From assembly GCA_963767645.1 (NCBI GenBank), contig CAVYEW010000008.1, positions 186,001 to 250,000 of the forward strand: DNA of 64,000 nt, given 5' to 3'. Every line of letters starts with the position of its first letter. Position 1 is the stretch's first letter. Source of the DNA: DATFDN01 sp963767645. Its GTDB lineage: Bacteria; Pseudomonadota; Alphaproteobacteria; Acetobacterales; Acetobacteraceae. This document shows, in pieces, positions 54,928 to 62,978 of the stretch. The translations under genes were made by a program, and so were the position numbers. The notes below the pieces were generated by a model that saw only the letters and a program-made list of their open reading frames with translations, searched no databases and was not told the origin of the DNA.

Positions 54928-55662
54928 ATGACTTTCATGCACGGCACGCTGCGCGTGTTCCAGGACGCCGAGGCGCTGGCCCAGGGGGCAGCCTCATGGC
55001 TGACCGATCGCGCCGCGGCGGCGGCCGGCCGCTTCGTGGTGGCTCTCTCGGGCGGCTCGACGCCGAAGCGTCTGTACTCGCTGCTGGCCGGCGCTCCGTA
55101 CGCCGCGCGCTTCCCGTGGGCGCGCACGCAGTTCGTATTCGGCGACGAGCGTTTCGTGCCGCCGGACGACCCCGCCAGCAACGCCCGCATGGCCACGGAG
55201 GCGCTGCTCGCCCATGTGCCGGTGCCGCCCGGCAACGTCCATGTGGTGCCCACGGTCGGCCTGTCCGCCGAAGAGGCGGCGCGGCACTACGAAGCGACGC
55301 TGCAGGGCCTCTATGGCGCGTCAACGCTCGACCCCGCGCGCCCGCTGCTTGACGCGACGCTGCTCGGCCTCGGCGACGACGGACACACCGCCTCGCTGAT
55401 CCCGGGCGAGCCGGTGCTGGAGGAGAGGCTTCACTGGACCGGCGTGGCGGCGCATGGCAGGCCGGAGACGCGCATCACGCTCACCTATCCGGCGCTCGAG
55501 AGCAGCGCCGCCGTGCTGTTTCTGGTCCAGGGCGAGGGCAAGCGGGTGATTCTCGACCGCGTTTTGTCGGGCGACACCGACATCCCGGCCGGCCGCTTGC
55601 GGCCGCAGGGCGAGCTGCTCTGGTTCGCGGACCGCGCCGCGGCCGGGCGGTGGGCGAGCTGA
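54928..55662 (+). CDS. pgl: 6-phosphogluconolactonase
   Basis: Hydrolyses 6-phosphogluconolactone in the oxidative pentose phosphate or Entner-Doudoroff route. The 244-residue protein has the family motifs VVALSGGSTPKRLYSLLAG, FVFGDERFVPPDD, NARMATEALL and LLGLGDDGHTASLIPG. The ATG at 54928 is preferred over an upstream in-frame TTG because GGAGA lies eight bases before it. A TATAAT at 54909-54914 might be a -10 element. zwf and edd are not adjacent here. Confidence 0.94.
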   Translation: MTFMHGTLRVFQDAEALAQGAASWLTDRAAAAAGRFVVALSGGSTPKRLYSLLAGAPYAARFPWARTQFVFGDERFVPPDDPASNARMATEALLAHVPVPPGNVHVVPTVGLSAEEAARHYEATLQGLYGASTLDPARPLLDATLLGLGDDGHTASLIPGEPVLEERLHWTGVAAHGRPETRITLTYPALESSAAVLFLVQGEGKRVILDRVLSGDTDIPAGRLRPQGELLWFADRAAAGRWAS

Positions 55663-55894
55663 CCTCGCGGGCCGCATCCTTCACGCGCACCTGATCCATC
55701 GCCATCGTCGCCGAAGGCCGGTGCGGCCGACCGCTGCGGGAGACATGCGGGGTATTAGGTAGCACCCGCCACTACGGTCCGGATCACAGGCCGGCGGCGG
55801 GTTCCCCACATGACGGAGGCGGACGTGTAGGCCGGTAGATGCGTCCCGTGTGCGGCGCACAGCGGTGGCTGCCTTGTTTCTCTTCGTACTCTCG

Positions 55895-56875
55895 CTACGT
55901 GGCTTCGGTTTCGCCCATATGGGGAGTGACGAGGAGATCTCTGGCTGGAATGGTAATCCCGTCATCCGTTGGAATTGTATGCCAGTCGGACGGTACAGTA
56001 GGGTCTGGTGTTCTCACAATATGCACGTGGAACGTGGTATAATGTAATTGTGGGCTGCCGTTATAGTCATAGCGGACAATACCACGCACAACAGGAACGA
56101 ATCCCATCATTGTATTGGTTGCAGCCTCTATGTGAGACTTCCGTATTTCGATCTGGAATGAATGGTTAATAGACTGCTGGGGGAAAATTACCCCGTGCCG
56201 CTGCAAGGGAGCAGCGGCCTGGTGTTTCATCGTATTTGTAACTCTAGGACCTTGGCTAGTTGCCTGATTCATATCCCAGGGAAAACCAGCAATCCATGGA
56301 CGCTCGATATTGCCTGGCAATGTGCCCGTATTGAAGAGCTCCAGCACGAAGGAGCAAACACAGTGTTCGGCGGCGACCTTGATAGGCCCAGCTATTTTCA
56401 CAGTTGCTCCCACCCAAGCACGCTGGGTGGCGAGACTGACATCGCGTTGGCTGGCCATGATTTCCTGTTGGCCGCTCATGATTTTGGTCTGCCGGTAATA
56501 GATCCAAATCTGCGCAAAGCCGACACCGACCAAAGCAACGGTGAGATAGACAATCCGGACGGAGCTGAGAGCGGCCTCCTTGTCAGTATATTTCGCGCCG
56601 CAGAGATAGTCTTGTGCCCAACGCACTGTGGTTTTTTCTAGAACGTTCTGGGAGCAATATTGGGATTTATGCTGCACATCCCAGCTGCTGAAGTCTTCTA
56701 CCGTGGGTATCTTGCCAGCGGGGTGGTCCTTGGCATAACCGGGTTCCTTCTGACCTGCTGGAGCCTGAACATCTTGTGGTAGGCGCGATACCGAATTGAC
56801 GATTAGCAAGCCAGTGCATACGGCCAGCATTGAAAGGGCGAGCGTAGTAGCGGCAATTTTAAATCCTTCCCTCAC
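55895..56875 (-). CDS. Hypothetical membrane protein in a low-GC patch
   Basis: I do not recognise a named family. The 326-residue protein has a hydrophobic segment at about 8-28, a cysteine-containing loop (Cys72, Cys91), a second helix at about 104-124 (VYLTVALVGVGFAQIWIYY) and a coiled-coil-like stretch (KIMSGQQEIMASQRDVSLATQRAWVG). A soluble beta-rich C-terminal part follows. The phrase LATQRAWVG recurs in many alphaproteobacterial hypothetical membrane proteins of mobile regions. It starts at a GTG with GAGAG upstream. Base composition is near 50% GC, far below its neighbours, indicating acquisition by transfer. The gap of about 230 bases before it (55663-55894) holds nothing recognisable. 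Confidence 0.65.
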   Translation of the reverse strand: MREGFKIAATTLALSMLAVCTGLLIVNSVSRLPQDVQAPAGQKEPGYAKDHPAGKIPTVEDFSSWDVQHKSQYCSQNVLEKTTVRWAQDYLCGAKYTDKEAALSSVRIVYLTVALVGVGFAQIWIYYRQTKIMSGQQEIMASQRDVSLATQRAWVGATVKIAGPIKVAAEHCVCSFVLELFNTGTLPGNIERPWIAGFPWDMNQATSQGPRVTNTMKHQAAAPLQRHGVIFPQQSINHSFQIEIRKSHIEAATNTMMGFVPVVRGIVRYDYNGSPQLHYTTFHVHIVRTPDPTVPSDWHTIPTDDGITIPARDLLVTPHMGETEAT

Positions 56876-56942
56876 GGAATGCTCTCTATGATGTGCCAGC
56901 TCCGGTTCGGCTCAGTTATAAGAGCCTATAAGTCCTCTAGTC

Positions 56943-57160
56943 TCACCCCTTCCACCTACAAAGCCGCCAGCGTCGCGAGGAAGAACGTGTGGCGAAGGTG
57001 CCGCGCGCAAGCTTGCTGGTGATGGACGCCTCGGTTTCCGGCAACCCGTGCGCTTCCAGCCGCCTCGCCACCTCGGCATAGGTGACGCCGGCTCGCTTCA
57101 GCTCGGCCTTGATGAAGCGGCGGGCCTTCTCTGCCCATTCCTTTTCCGTTTGCTGCGCGC
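56943..57160 (-). pseudogene. DUF6471-type gene remnant, frameshifted
   Basis: The segment reads KEWAEKARRFIKAELKRAG, VTYAEVARRLEAHGLPETEASIT and SKLARGTF, the core of the DUF6471 family (small HTH-like proteins). After GTF the frame is lost. The other frame continues TFFLATLAAL, then meets a TAG where homologues keep reading, and VEGVR follows. No start codon with a ribosome site is present and the 5' side runs into the IS1595 remnant. It is therefore a decayed fragment. Confidence 0.65.
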
Positions 57161-57555
57161 CGTCCTGCGCATTACCGACGAGGAAGCCGAGATGGCCTTC
57201 ATCCGCATCCGCTGGGCCGCCACAGACGGCAAGCCGGTCTGCCCGCATTGTGAGTGCGCTACCGTCTATGCGTGCCGGCAACCAAACGGGGCGCTTCGCT
57301 GGCGCTGCAAGGCGTGCCGCAAGGATTTCTCGGCCACGATCCGGCACGCTGTTCGCCCACCACAAGATGCCGCTCAGGAACTACCCCGCGGCCATCGCCA
57401 TCTTCTGCAATGTGGTGAAGGGCAAGAGCGCGCTCGCCCTCTCCCTCGATCTCGACGTGCAATACAAGACGGCGTTCGTGCTGCCCCACAAGCTGCGCGA
57501 GGCGATGGCGTCGGAGATGAAGGGTGCGCAGCTCGGGGCGAGGGCCGGATACTGA
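57160..57555 (+). pseudogene. IS1595-family transposase remnant (frameshifted, 3'-truncated)
   Basis: The N-terminal zinc-ribbon region reads EEAEMAFIRIRWAATDGKP, then VCPHCECATVYACRQPNGALRWRCKACRKDFSAT, in one frame. One base later the reading continues in another frame as SGTLFAHHKMPLRNYPAAIAI, then KGKSALALSLDLDVQYKTAFVL and HKLREAMASEM. This is the typical IS1595 (ISPna2-like) order. It ends at 57555 before the DDE catalytic domain, which is absent. The fragment cannot transpose on its own. It overlaps the antisense DUF6471 remnant at its left end. Confidence 0.8.
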
Positions 57556-57575
57556 CCTTATGTCTGCAATGAAAC

Positions 57576-57746
57576 TTACTCGCGGCAGAGGACTGCAAAT
57601 CGCTGGCGTGGACCTCTGGACGACAGCTGATCGACGTCGCGCTGAGTAAGTCCGGTTCTGCTCCCCTGGAACGGATTCATCTGCGCCGCTGCCGGCATTA
57701 CCACCGAGACAAGCAACCCGGTCACGAAAAGCCGAAAAATCCTCAT
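57576..57746 (-). pseudogene. 5' fragment of a secreted-protein gene
   Basis: The frame from the ATG at 57746 encodes a clear signal peptide (MRIFRLFVTGLLVSVVMPAAAQ) and a short mature stretch, MNPFQGSRTGLTQRDVDQL. It then ends in unrelated sequence next to the IS1595 remnant. It looks like the 5' end of a periplasmic protein gene cut by the insertion; the family is not recognisable. Confidence 0.45.
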
Positions 57747-57834
57747 CGGTGTTCGTTTCCCTTGGCTCGGCTGCACGCGCCTGAAATGGCTTTATGGAGA
57801 GCCTCGGCTGCCTCTTGCAAGGCGGCCAGCATCC

Positions 57835-57995
57835 GCCCGAACAGGCCGCTATCGCGCCGGCTGGATGCTCGGCGTGCCGGAAGGGGCCAGGAACACGACC
57901 GATCGTCGCTGGGGCAGAAGACGGCCAAGCAGGCGCTGGACGCGGTGGCCAATCAGTGGCACCGCAGCTTCCGGCTGGCCGGGATCAAGGGGTAG
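57835..57995 (+). pseudogene. C-terminal remnant, possibly of an ABC solute-binding protein
   Basis: Two frames together give a plausible protein end: RTGRYRAGWMLGVPEGARN, TTDRRWG in one frame, then QKTAKQALDAVANQWHRSF and RLAGIKG with a stop at 57995 in another. The QALD-x-VA-x-QW ending resembles C-termini of carbohydrate-type binding proteins. Nothing upstream of about 57835 supports the rest of the gene. GGAGAC right after the stop is the ribosome site of the following amidohydrolase gene. The assignment is weak. Confidence 0.3.
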
Positions 57996-58000
57996 GAGAC

Positions 58001-59066
58001 ATGCAGGGCATGCCCGTGATCGATTGCGACATCCATCCCTCGGTTCCCAGCGTGAAGGCGCTGCTCCCCTACATGGACGCGTTCTGGCAGGAACTCCTTC
58101 GTGGCGCGCGGCATCGACGGGCTGGACCTGCAGAGCTATCCGCCGGGCGCACCGATCTCATGCCGTCCGGACTGGCGGCCGGAGAAGGGAAGGGCGGGAA
58201 CCAGCCTGGCCGCGATGCGCGCGCAGGCGCTCGATCCGTTCGGCATCGGCATTGCGATCTGCAACACCCTCTATGGCGGGCAGGTCGCGGTGAGCGAGAC
58301 GATGGGTGCGGCGATCTGCTCGGCGGTGAACGACTGGATCGCAGCGGAGTGGCTGGACAAGGAGCCGCGGCTGCGCGCCTCCATCGTGGTGCCGGCGCAG
58401 GCGCCGCTGCTGGCTGCCGAGGAGATCGAACGCAAGGCCGGGGACAGGCGTTTCGTCCAGGTGCTGATGCCGGTTGCGTGCGAGATGATGCTGGGCCGCA
58501 GCTATTACTGGCCGATCTACGAAGCGGCGGTGCGGCACGATCTTCCGGTCGGGCTGCACGCCGGCAGCATGTATCGCTACGCGCCGACCTCGACCGGCTG
58601 GCCGTCGCATTTCCTGCACGACTATGTCGCGCACCAGCAGACCTTCGAGGACCAGCTGCTCAGCCTCGTCACCAACGGCATCTTCGCGAAGTTCCCCGAT
58701 CTGCGGGTGGTGCTGATCGAGTCCGGCGTGACTTGGCTGCCGGGCTTCCTGTGGCGGGCCATCAAGACCTGGCGGGCGGTGCGGCCGGAGGCGCCCTGGG
58801 TGAAGGAATCCCCCGCCGAGACGATCCGCCGGCAGGTGCGGCTGACCGCCCAGCCGATCGACGCGCCGCCGGACCCGAAATCGCTGAGCCGCATCATCGA
58901 CCAGATCGCCTCCGAGGAGATGCTGCTGTTCGCGACCGATTACCCACACTGGCAGTTCGAGGGCGACGAGGCGCTGCCGCCCGGCCTCGATCCCGGCCTG
59001 ATCCGGAAGATGCGCCACGACAACCCGCTGGCGACCTATCCTCGCCTGAAGGAGAGCGTTCAATGA
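58001..59066 (+). CDS. Amidohydrolase (amidohydrolase_2 / ACMSD-like), frameshifted in this sequence
   Basis: A metal-dependent TIM-barrel hydrolase/decarboxylase of the amidohydrolase_2 family. From the ATG at 58001 (GGAGAC upstream) it starts VIDCDIHPSVPSVKALLPYM, with the metal-binding DxH. At about 58090-58100 sense passes to another frame, which continues VARGIDGLDLQSYPPGAP and runs to the stop at 59066. That part has PVGLHAGSMYR, RVVLIESGVTWLP and the metal Asp in LLFATDYPHWQFEG. Total length is 1066 bases (1 modulo 3), so one base is extra or two are missing. The next amidohydrolase gene overlaps the stop (ATGA), as expected for an intact pair. Confidence 0.8.
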
Positions 59067-60169
59067 GCATGACCGCGGACGTGCTGGAGCGTCGCGCCGA
59101 GCCGCCAGCGCAGACCGGCATCATCGATACCGACATCCATCCCTACATGAAGACGCCGCGCGACCTGGACCCCTATCTCTCCACGCGCTGGCGCAAATAT
59201 CTCGCCGAATACGACAAGTTCGTCTGCGGCCCGTACGCGGCGCGCGGCACCTATCCGCGCTTCGCGCCGAACACGTGTCGCCGTGATGCGTGGCCGCCGG
59301 GGGGCGGACTGCCGGGATCGGACGTCGACTTCATGCGCGAACAGCATCTGGACGCGAACAACGTCGCCTTCGGCGTGCTGGAGCCGCTGCTGAACGCCAA
59401 TGTCTCCCGCAACCATGAGGCGGCGGCGGCCTTCTGCACGGCGATGAATGAGTGGCAGAAGCAGGCCTTCCACGTGCCGGAGCCGCGGCTGCGCGCCTCG
59501 GTGCTGGTGGCGCAGGACGATCCGGACGCGGCGGTGAGGGAGATCGAGGCCCGCGCCGGCGATCCCGCCTTCGCGCAGATCCAGCTCGGCTCGAAGACCA
59601 CCGAGCCGCTCGGCCGCAAGCGGTATTGGCCGATCTTCGCCGCGGCGCAGGCGAACGGGTTCTCCATCGGACTGCATATCGGCGGCACCCAGAGCAGCGC
59701 GCCGTCGGCTGGCGGCTGGCCGCAATTCTACATGGAGGACCACCATGTCCTGGTCCACTCCATGCAGACCCAGGCGGCGAGCCTGATCCTGGAGGGCGTG
59801 TTCGAGGCATTTCCCGGGCTGAAGGTGGTGCTGATCGAGGGCGGCTTCGCCTGGGGGCCGAACCTCGCCTGGCGGCTCGACACGCACTGGAGGAAGATGC
59901 GCGACGAGGTGCCGTACCTGAAGCGCCCGCCGTCGGAATACATGCGCTCCAACCTGTGGTTCGCCACCCAGCCGGTGGAGGAGCCGGAGAACCCGGAGGA
60001 TCTGCGTCAGGTCTTCGAGTGGATCGGCTGGGACCGCATCGTCTATTCCAGCGACTATCCGCACTGGGACTACGACGATCCGCGCCAGGCCTGGCGGATC
60101 AGGCTATCGGAGCAGGAGGAGCGGATGATCCTGCGCGACAATGCGTTGCAGGTGTACCCGTTCCGCTGA
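59063..60169 (+). CDS. Amidohydrolase (amidohydrolase_2 / ACMSD-like), second of a tandem pair
   Basis: A 368-residue paralogue of the preceding gene. Metal ligands are visible in IIDTDIHPYMKT (DxH), FSIGLHIGGTQ (His) and VYSSDYPHWDYDD (Asp), and KVVLIEGGFAWGPNLAWR lies before the last ligand. Members of this family decarboxylate or hydrolyse small carboxylated substrates; the substrate is not readable. Four-base overlap with the first gene suggests a heteromeric enzyme or sequential steps. A solute-binding protein gene further on (minus strand) is not clearly linked. Confidence 0.9.
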   Translation: MSMTADVLERRAEPPAQTGIIDTDIHPYMKTPRDLDPYLSTRWRKYLAEYDKFVCGPYAARGTYPRFAPNTCRRDAWPPGGGLPGSDVDFMREQHLDANNVAFGVLEPLLNANVSRNHEAAAAFCTAMNEWQKQAFHVPEPRLRASVLVAQDDPDAAVREIEARAGDPAFAQIQLGSKTTEPLGRKRYWPIFAAAQANGFSIGLHIGGTQSSAPSAGGWPQFYMEDHHVLVHSMQTQAASLILEGVFEAFPGLKVVLIEGGFAWGPNLAWRLDTHWRKMRDEVPYLKRPPSEYMRSNLWFATQPVEEPENPEDLRQVFEWIGWDRIVYSSDYPHWDYDDPRQAWRIRLSEQEERMILRDNALQVYPFR

Positions 60170-60226
60170 GCAACTTTCGGTTGTCATTGCCGGGCTTGAC
60201 CCTACGGCATTCACACATTCTTTCCC

Positions 60227-60721
60227 ATGCTCCCGGCAAGATCACGCGGCCCCCCTCTCCGCCCTGGAGCGGAGAGGGTCGGGGAGAGGTGGGGGACATG
60301 CCGCGATGACCTTGCGGACTTGCGGACGCGAACCAGGATCGCGCGCAAGCTGCGTCGCGATGCGACCGACGTCGAGCGGCGCCTGTGGCGTGCGTTGCGC
60401 GAGACCGCGCTGCCCTGGAAGTTCCGCCGGCAACATCCGATCGGGCGGCGCATCGCCGATTTCGCTTGCCCGGTGCGCAAACTGGTCATCGAACTGGATG
60501 GCGGTCAGCACGCCGAGGAATGGGAGGAAGATGCGGCGCGGTCGGCCGAACTCGCGGCGCATGGGTATCGCGTCATTCGGTTTTGGAACAACGAGGTGAT
60601 CGAAAACTTGGACGGAGTCTTGCGGCGCGTGCTCCGCGAACTGGAGGCTTCCCCACCTCACCCCGACCCTCTCCGCCCCGAGGGCGGAGAGGGAGTAGAG
60701 CGGTCCGGGTGCGATCTGTGA
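60227..60721 (+). CDS. DUF559 (Vsr-like nuclease fold) protein
   Basis: The conserved domain covers about residues 35-140: RKLRRDATDVERRLWRALRE, FRRQHPIGRRIADFACPVRKLVIELDGGQH and GYRVIRFWNNEVIENLDGVL. This is the DUF559 family, related to very-short-patch-repair endonucleases; the DF and ELDGGQH acidic residues form its presumed active site. The real start is unclear: no ATG precedes the domain in frame, and a TTG at 60320 is possible. Both tails of the open frame (GAERVGERWG and PHPDPLRPEGGEG) are translated palindromic repeats R6 and R7, which bracket the gene. Confidence 0.75.
   Translation: MLPARSRGPPLRPGAERVGERWGTCRDDLADLRTRTRIARKLRRDATDVERRLWRALRETALPWKFRRQHPIGRRIADFACPVRKLVIELDGGQHAEEWEEDAARSAELAAHGYRVIRFWNNEVIENLDGVLRRVLRELEASPPHPDPLRPEGGEGVERSGCDL
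60250..60295. repeat. Palindromic repeat R6 (inverted relative to R7)
   Basis: A short hairpin, CCCTCTCCGC-x-GCGGAGAGGG, followed by GTCGGGGAGAGGTGGGGG. That tail is the reverse complement of the leading part of R7, so the two flank the DUF559 gene in opposite orientations. The arms differ from those of R1, R4 and R5. Confidence 0.75.
60650..60694. repeat. Palindromic repeat R7 (inverted relative to R6)
   Basis: CCCCACCTCACCCCGACCCTC leads into a hairpin CCCTCTCCGC-x-GCGGAGAGGG. It lies inside the 3' end of the DUF559 open frame and mirrors R6. Confidence 0.75.
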
Positions 60722-60852
60722 ATTTTGTAGGGCTCGATCCGGCAATCCAACCCAAGATGAAGCAAACGGATGCGGCGTTGGATGCGCGGGTCGAGCCCGC
60801 GCATGACGAGCATAGTGCGGATTACTGCCTGCTCACGTGCAAGTGCAACGAC

Positions 60853-62430
60853 CTAACCCCTCCGCACGTTCCAGAATATCACGAAGCCGTTCAGCACGCC
60901 CGTGATCTCCTTCTTGTAGCTCGTCGCCTGGAAATACTGGCCCAGCGGGACATAGGGCACGTCCTGCAGCGCCTGCAGCTGCAGCGCCTCGGCCAGCTTC
61001 TTGCGCGCCGGCAGGTCCGGCGCGTCGATCCATTGCTGGCGCAGTTCCTCGATCTTCGGCGCGGTCGGCCAGCCGAACAGCGCCTGCTTGCCGTTGCCGC
61101 GCAGGAAGGCGTGGCCCACGGGATTGGACTGGTCGAGCCCCGCCCAGTTCGTCGCGAAGGCGCTCCAGCCGCCGGCTTCGGGGTTCTCCTGCTTGGTGCG
61201 CCGCTGTACCAGGGTGCCCCAGTCCATCGCCTGGTAGTCGACGTTCAGGCCGGCGCGCTTGAGGAAGTCGGCGCAGACATCCGCTTCGGCCTTCAGGATG
61301 GCGAAGTCGGTGGGCGCCATGAGTGCCACCTTCTCGCCCTTGTAGCCGGCCTGCTCGATCTCCCGCTTGACCGCCGCGTAATCGCGCTTGCCGCGGAACA
61401 CGTCGAGGCCGACATCGCTCGCCATCGGCGTGCCCGGCGCGAAGATGCCGGTCGGCACATGGGTCAGCTTCGGGTCGTCGCCGGCGACGGCGACCACGAC
61501 GTCCTTCTGGTTGACCGCCTTGAGCAGTGCGCGGCGGATCGCCGGATTGTCGAACGGCGGATGCAGCTGGTTCATCCGCAGACAACACATCAGCCCCGTC
61601 GGATCGGTGATCTCCACCGCCAGCCCGTCCTGCGCGCGCAGCAAGGGCAGCATGTCGCCGGTCGGGTCCTCCCACCAGTCCATCTCTCCGCTCTCCATCG
61701 CGGCCGCCTTGGTGGAGAGGTCGGGGATGACGTGCCATTCCACGCGGTCGAAGTTGACGATCTTCGGTCCCGAGGTCCATTGCGGTTTTCCGCCCTCGCG
61801 CGGCTTGTAGGCCGGGTTGCGGTCATAGACGGCGCGCGAGCCGACGACGCGCTCGGCGGCGTTCCAGCGGAACGGGCCGCTGCCCACCATCTCGGTGACT
61901 TGCGTGTACGGATCGGTCTTGGCCAGCCGCTCCGGCATTATCGCGCACATCGGGCTGCCGGGATGGCCGAGCGCGTCCGGCAGCAGCGAGAACGGCTTGT
62001 TCAGGCGAAAGGTGATCGTCTTGTCGTCCGGCGCCGAGAGCTCGTCCGTATAGGCCATCAGGGTTTGGCCGAACGCATCGCGCTTGCCCCAGCGCTGGAT
62101 GGAGGCGACGCAGTCGCGCGCCAGCACCTTCGTCCCGTCATGGAACAGCAGGCCGTCGCGCAAGGTGAGCTTCCATAGCTTGCCGTCATTCTCGACCACA
62201 TGCCCGGCCACCATCTGCGGTTGCATCTGGAAGGCGCTGTCCATGCCGTACAACGTGTCGAAGATCAGGTAGGCGTGATTGCGGGTGACGTAGGCGGTGG
62301 TCCAGACCGGGTCGAGGATGGTAACGTCGGACTGCGGGATGAACTTCAGCACCCGCTTGGACTGCGCGCGGACGACGGACGGCGCGGCGAGCGCGGCGGC
62401 GGAGCCGGCGAGGAATGTGCGGCGCTTCAT
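60853..62430 (-). CDS. Peptide/nickel-type ABC solute-binding protein (SBP_bac_5)
   Basis: A 525-residue periplasmic binding protein. A Tat-type signal (MKRRTFLAGSAAALAAPSV) is followed by a family 5 binding domain with FIPQSDVTILDPVWTTAYV near the start, LRDGLLFHDGTKVLARDC, EMVGSGPFRWN and NPAIRRALLKAVNQKDVVVAVAG. Ligands of this group are oligopeptides, glutathione or other small organics. No cognate permease or ATPase genes lie beside it in the window, so it may be an orphan. The start is the ATG at 62430 because it gives the signal peptide directly. Confidence 0.9.
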   Translation of the reverse strand: MKRRTFLAGSAAALAAPSVVRAQSKRVLKFIPQSDVTILDPVWTTAYVTRNHAYLIFDTLYGMDSAFQMQPQMVAGHVVENDGKLWKLTLRDGLLFHDGTKVLARDCVASIQRWGKRDAFGQTLMAYTDELSAPDDKTITFRLNKPFSLLPDALGHPGSPMCAIMPERLAKTDPYTQVTEMVGSGPFRWNAAERVVGSRAVYDRNPAYKPREGGKPQWTSGPKIVNFDRVEWHVIPDLSTKAAAMESGEMDWWEDPTGDMLPLLRAQDGLAVEITDPTGLMCCLRMNQLHPPFDNPAIRRALLKAVNQKDVVVAVAGDDPKLTHVPTGIFAPGTPMASDVGLDVFRGKRDYAAVKREIEQAGYKGEKVALMAPTDFAILKAEADVCADFLKRAGLNVDYQAMDWGTLVQRRTKQENPEAGGWSAFATNWAGLDQSNPVGHAFLRGNGKQALFGWPTAPKIEELRQQWIDAPDLPARKKLAEALQLQALQDVPYVPLGQYFQATSYKKEITGVLNGFVIFWNVRRG

Positions 62431-62513
62431 GGGCACGGCCCTTCCGTCAACGGTTGGTTCACCAGTACATGCCAGCGTGCCGAGGCGGCAGGCAAGGGCC
62501 GGGAGAGGATCGG

Positions 62514-62945
62514 GTGCAGGTCGCGACCAGCCAGCCGAGGACGGACATCGCCGGGCAGTTCCTGCGCTTCGGCACGGTCGGCGCCTTCGGCTTCCTGATC
62601 GACACCGCGACGGTGTACGGGCTGCGCGGCGTGCTGGGGCTGTACGGCGCCGGGCTCGCGGCCTATGTCGCCGCCGCATCCGTAAACTGGGCGCTCAACC
62701 GACGCTGGACATTCCGCGGCCGGGGCAGCTTGCCGGCGCACCGCCAATGGGCGCGTTTCCTGTGCGCCAACCTGGCCGGCTTCGTCCTCAACCGGGGCAC
62801 GTACGCCGCGCTCGTCAGCGCGGTGCCGCTCTGCGCCGCGCAGCCCGTCGTGGCGGTCGCGGCGGGGGCGCTGGCCGGGATGGGGGTGAACTTCTCGCTC
62901 TCGCGGTGGGTGGTGTTCGTCGATCGGCGGCGTAGCCGTCCCTGA
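62514..62945 (+). CDS. GtrA-family small membrane protein
   Basis: A 143-residue protein with four predicted helices and the GtrA signatures FLRFGTVGAFGFLIDTATVYGL (first helix), SVNWALNRRWTFRG and MGVNFSLSRWVVF near the end. Members are thought to flip polyprenyl-linked sugars or to help cell-surface polysaccharide synthesis. The start is a GTG at 62514 with GAGAGG upstream; the frame is open earlier but overlaps the divergent binding-protein gene. No glycosyltransferase gene is adjacent. Confidence 0.88.
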   Translation: MQVATSQPRTDIAGQFLRFGTVGAFGFLIDTATVYGLRGVLGLYGAGLAAYVAAASVNWALNRRWTFRGRGSLPAHRQWARFLCANLAGFVLNRGTYAALVSAVPLCAAQPVVAVAAGALAGMGVNFSLSRWVVFVDRRRSRP

Positions 62946-62978
62946 GGCCGCTGGTACGCGCCGGGGCCGACGATGCGA

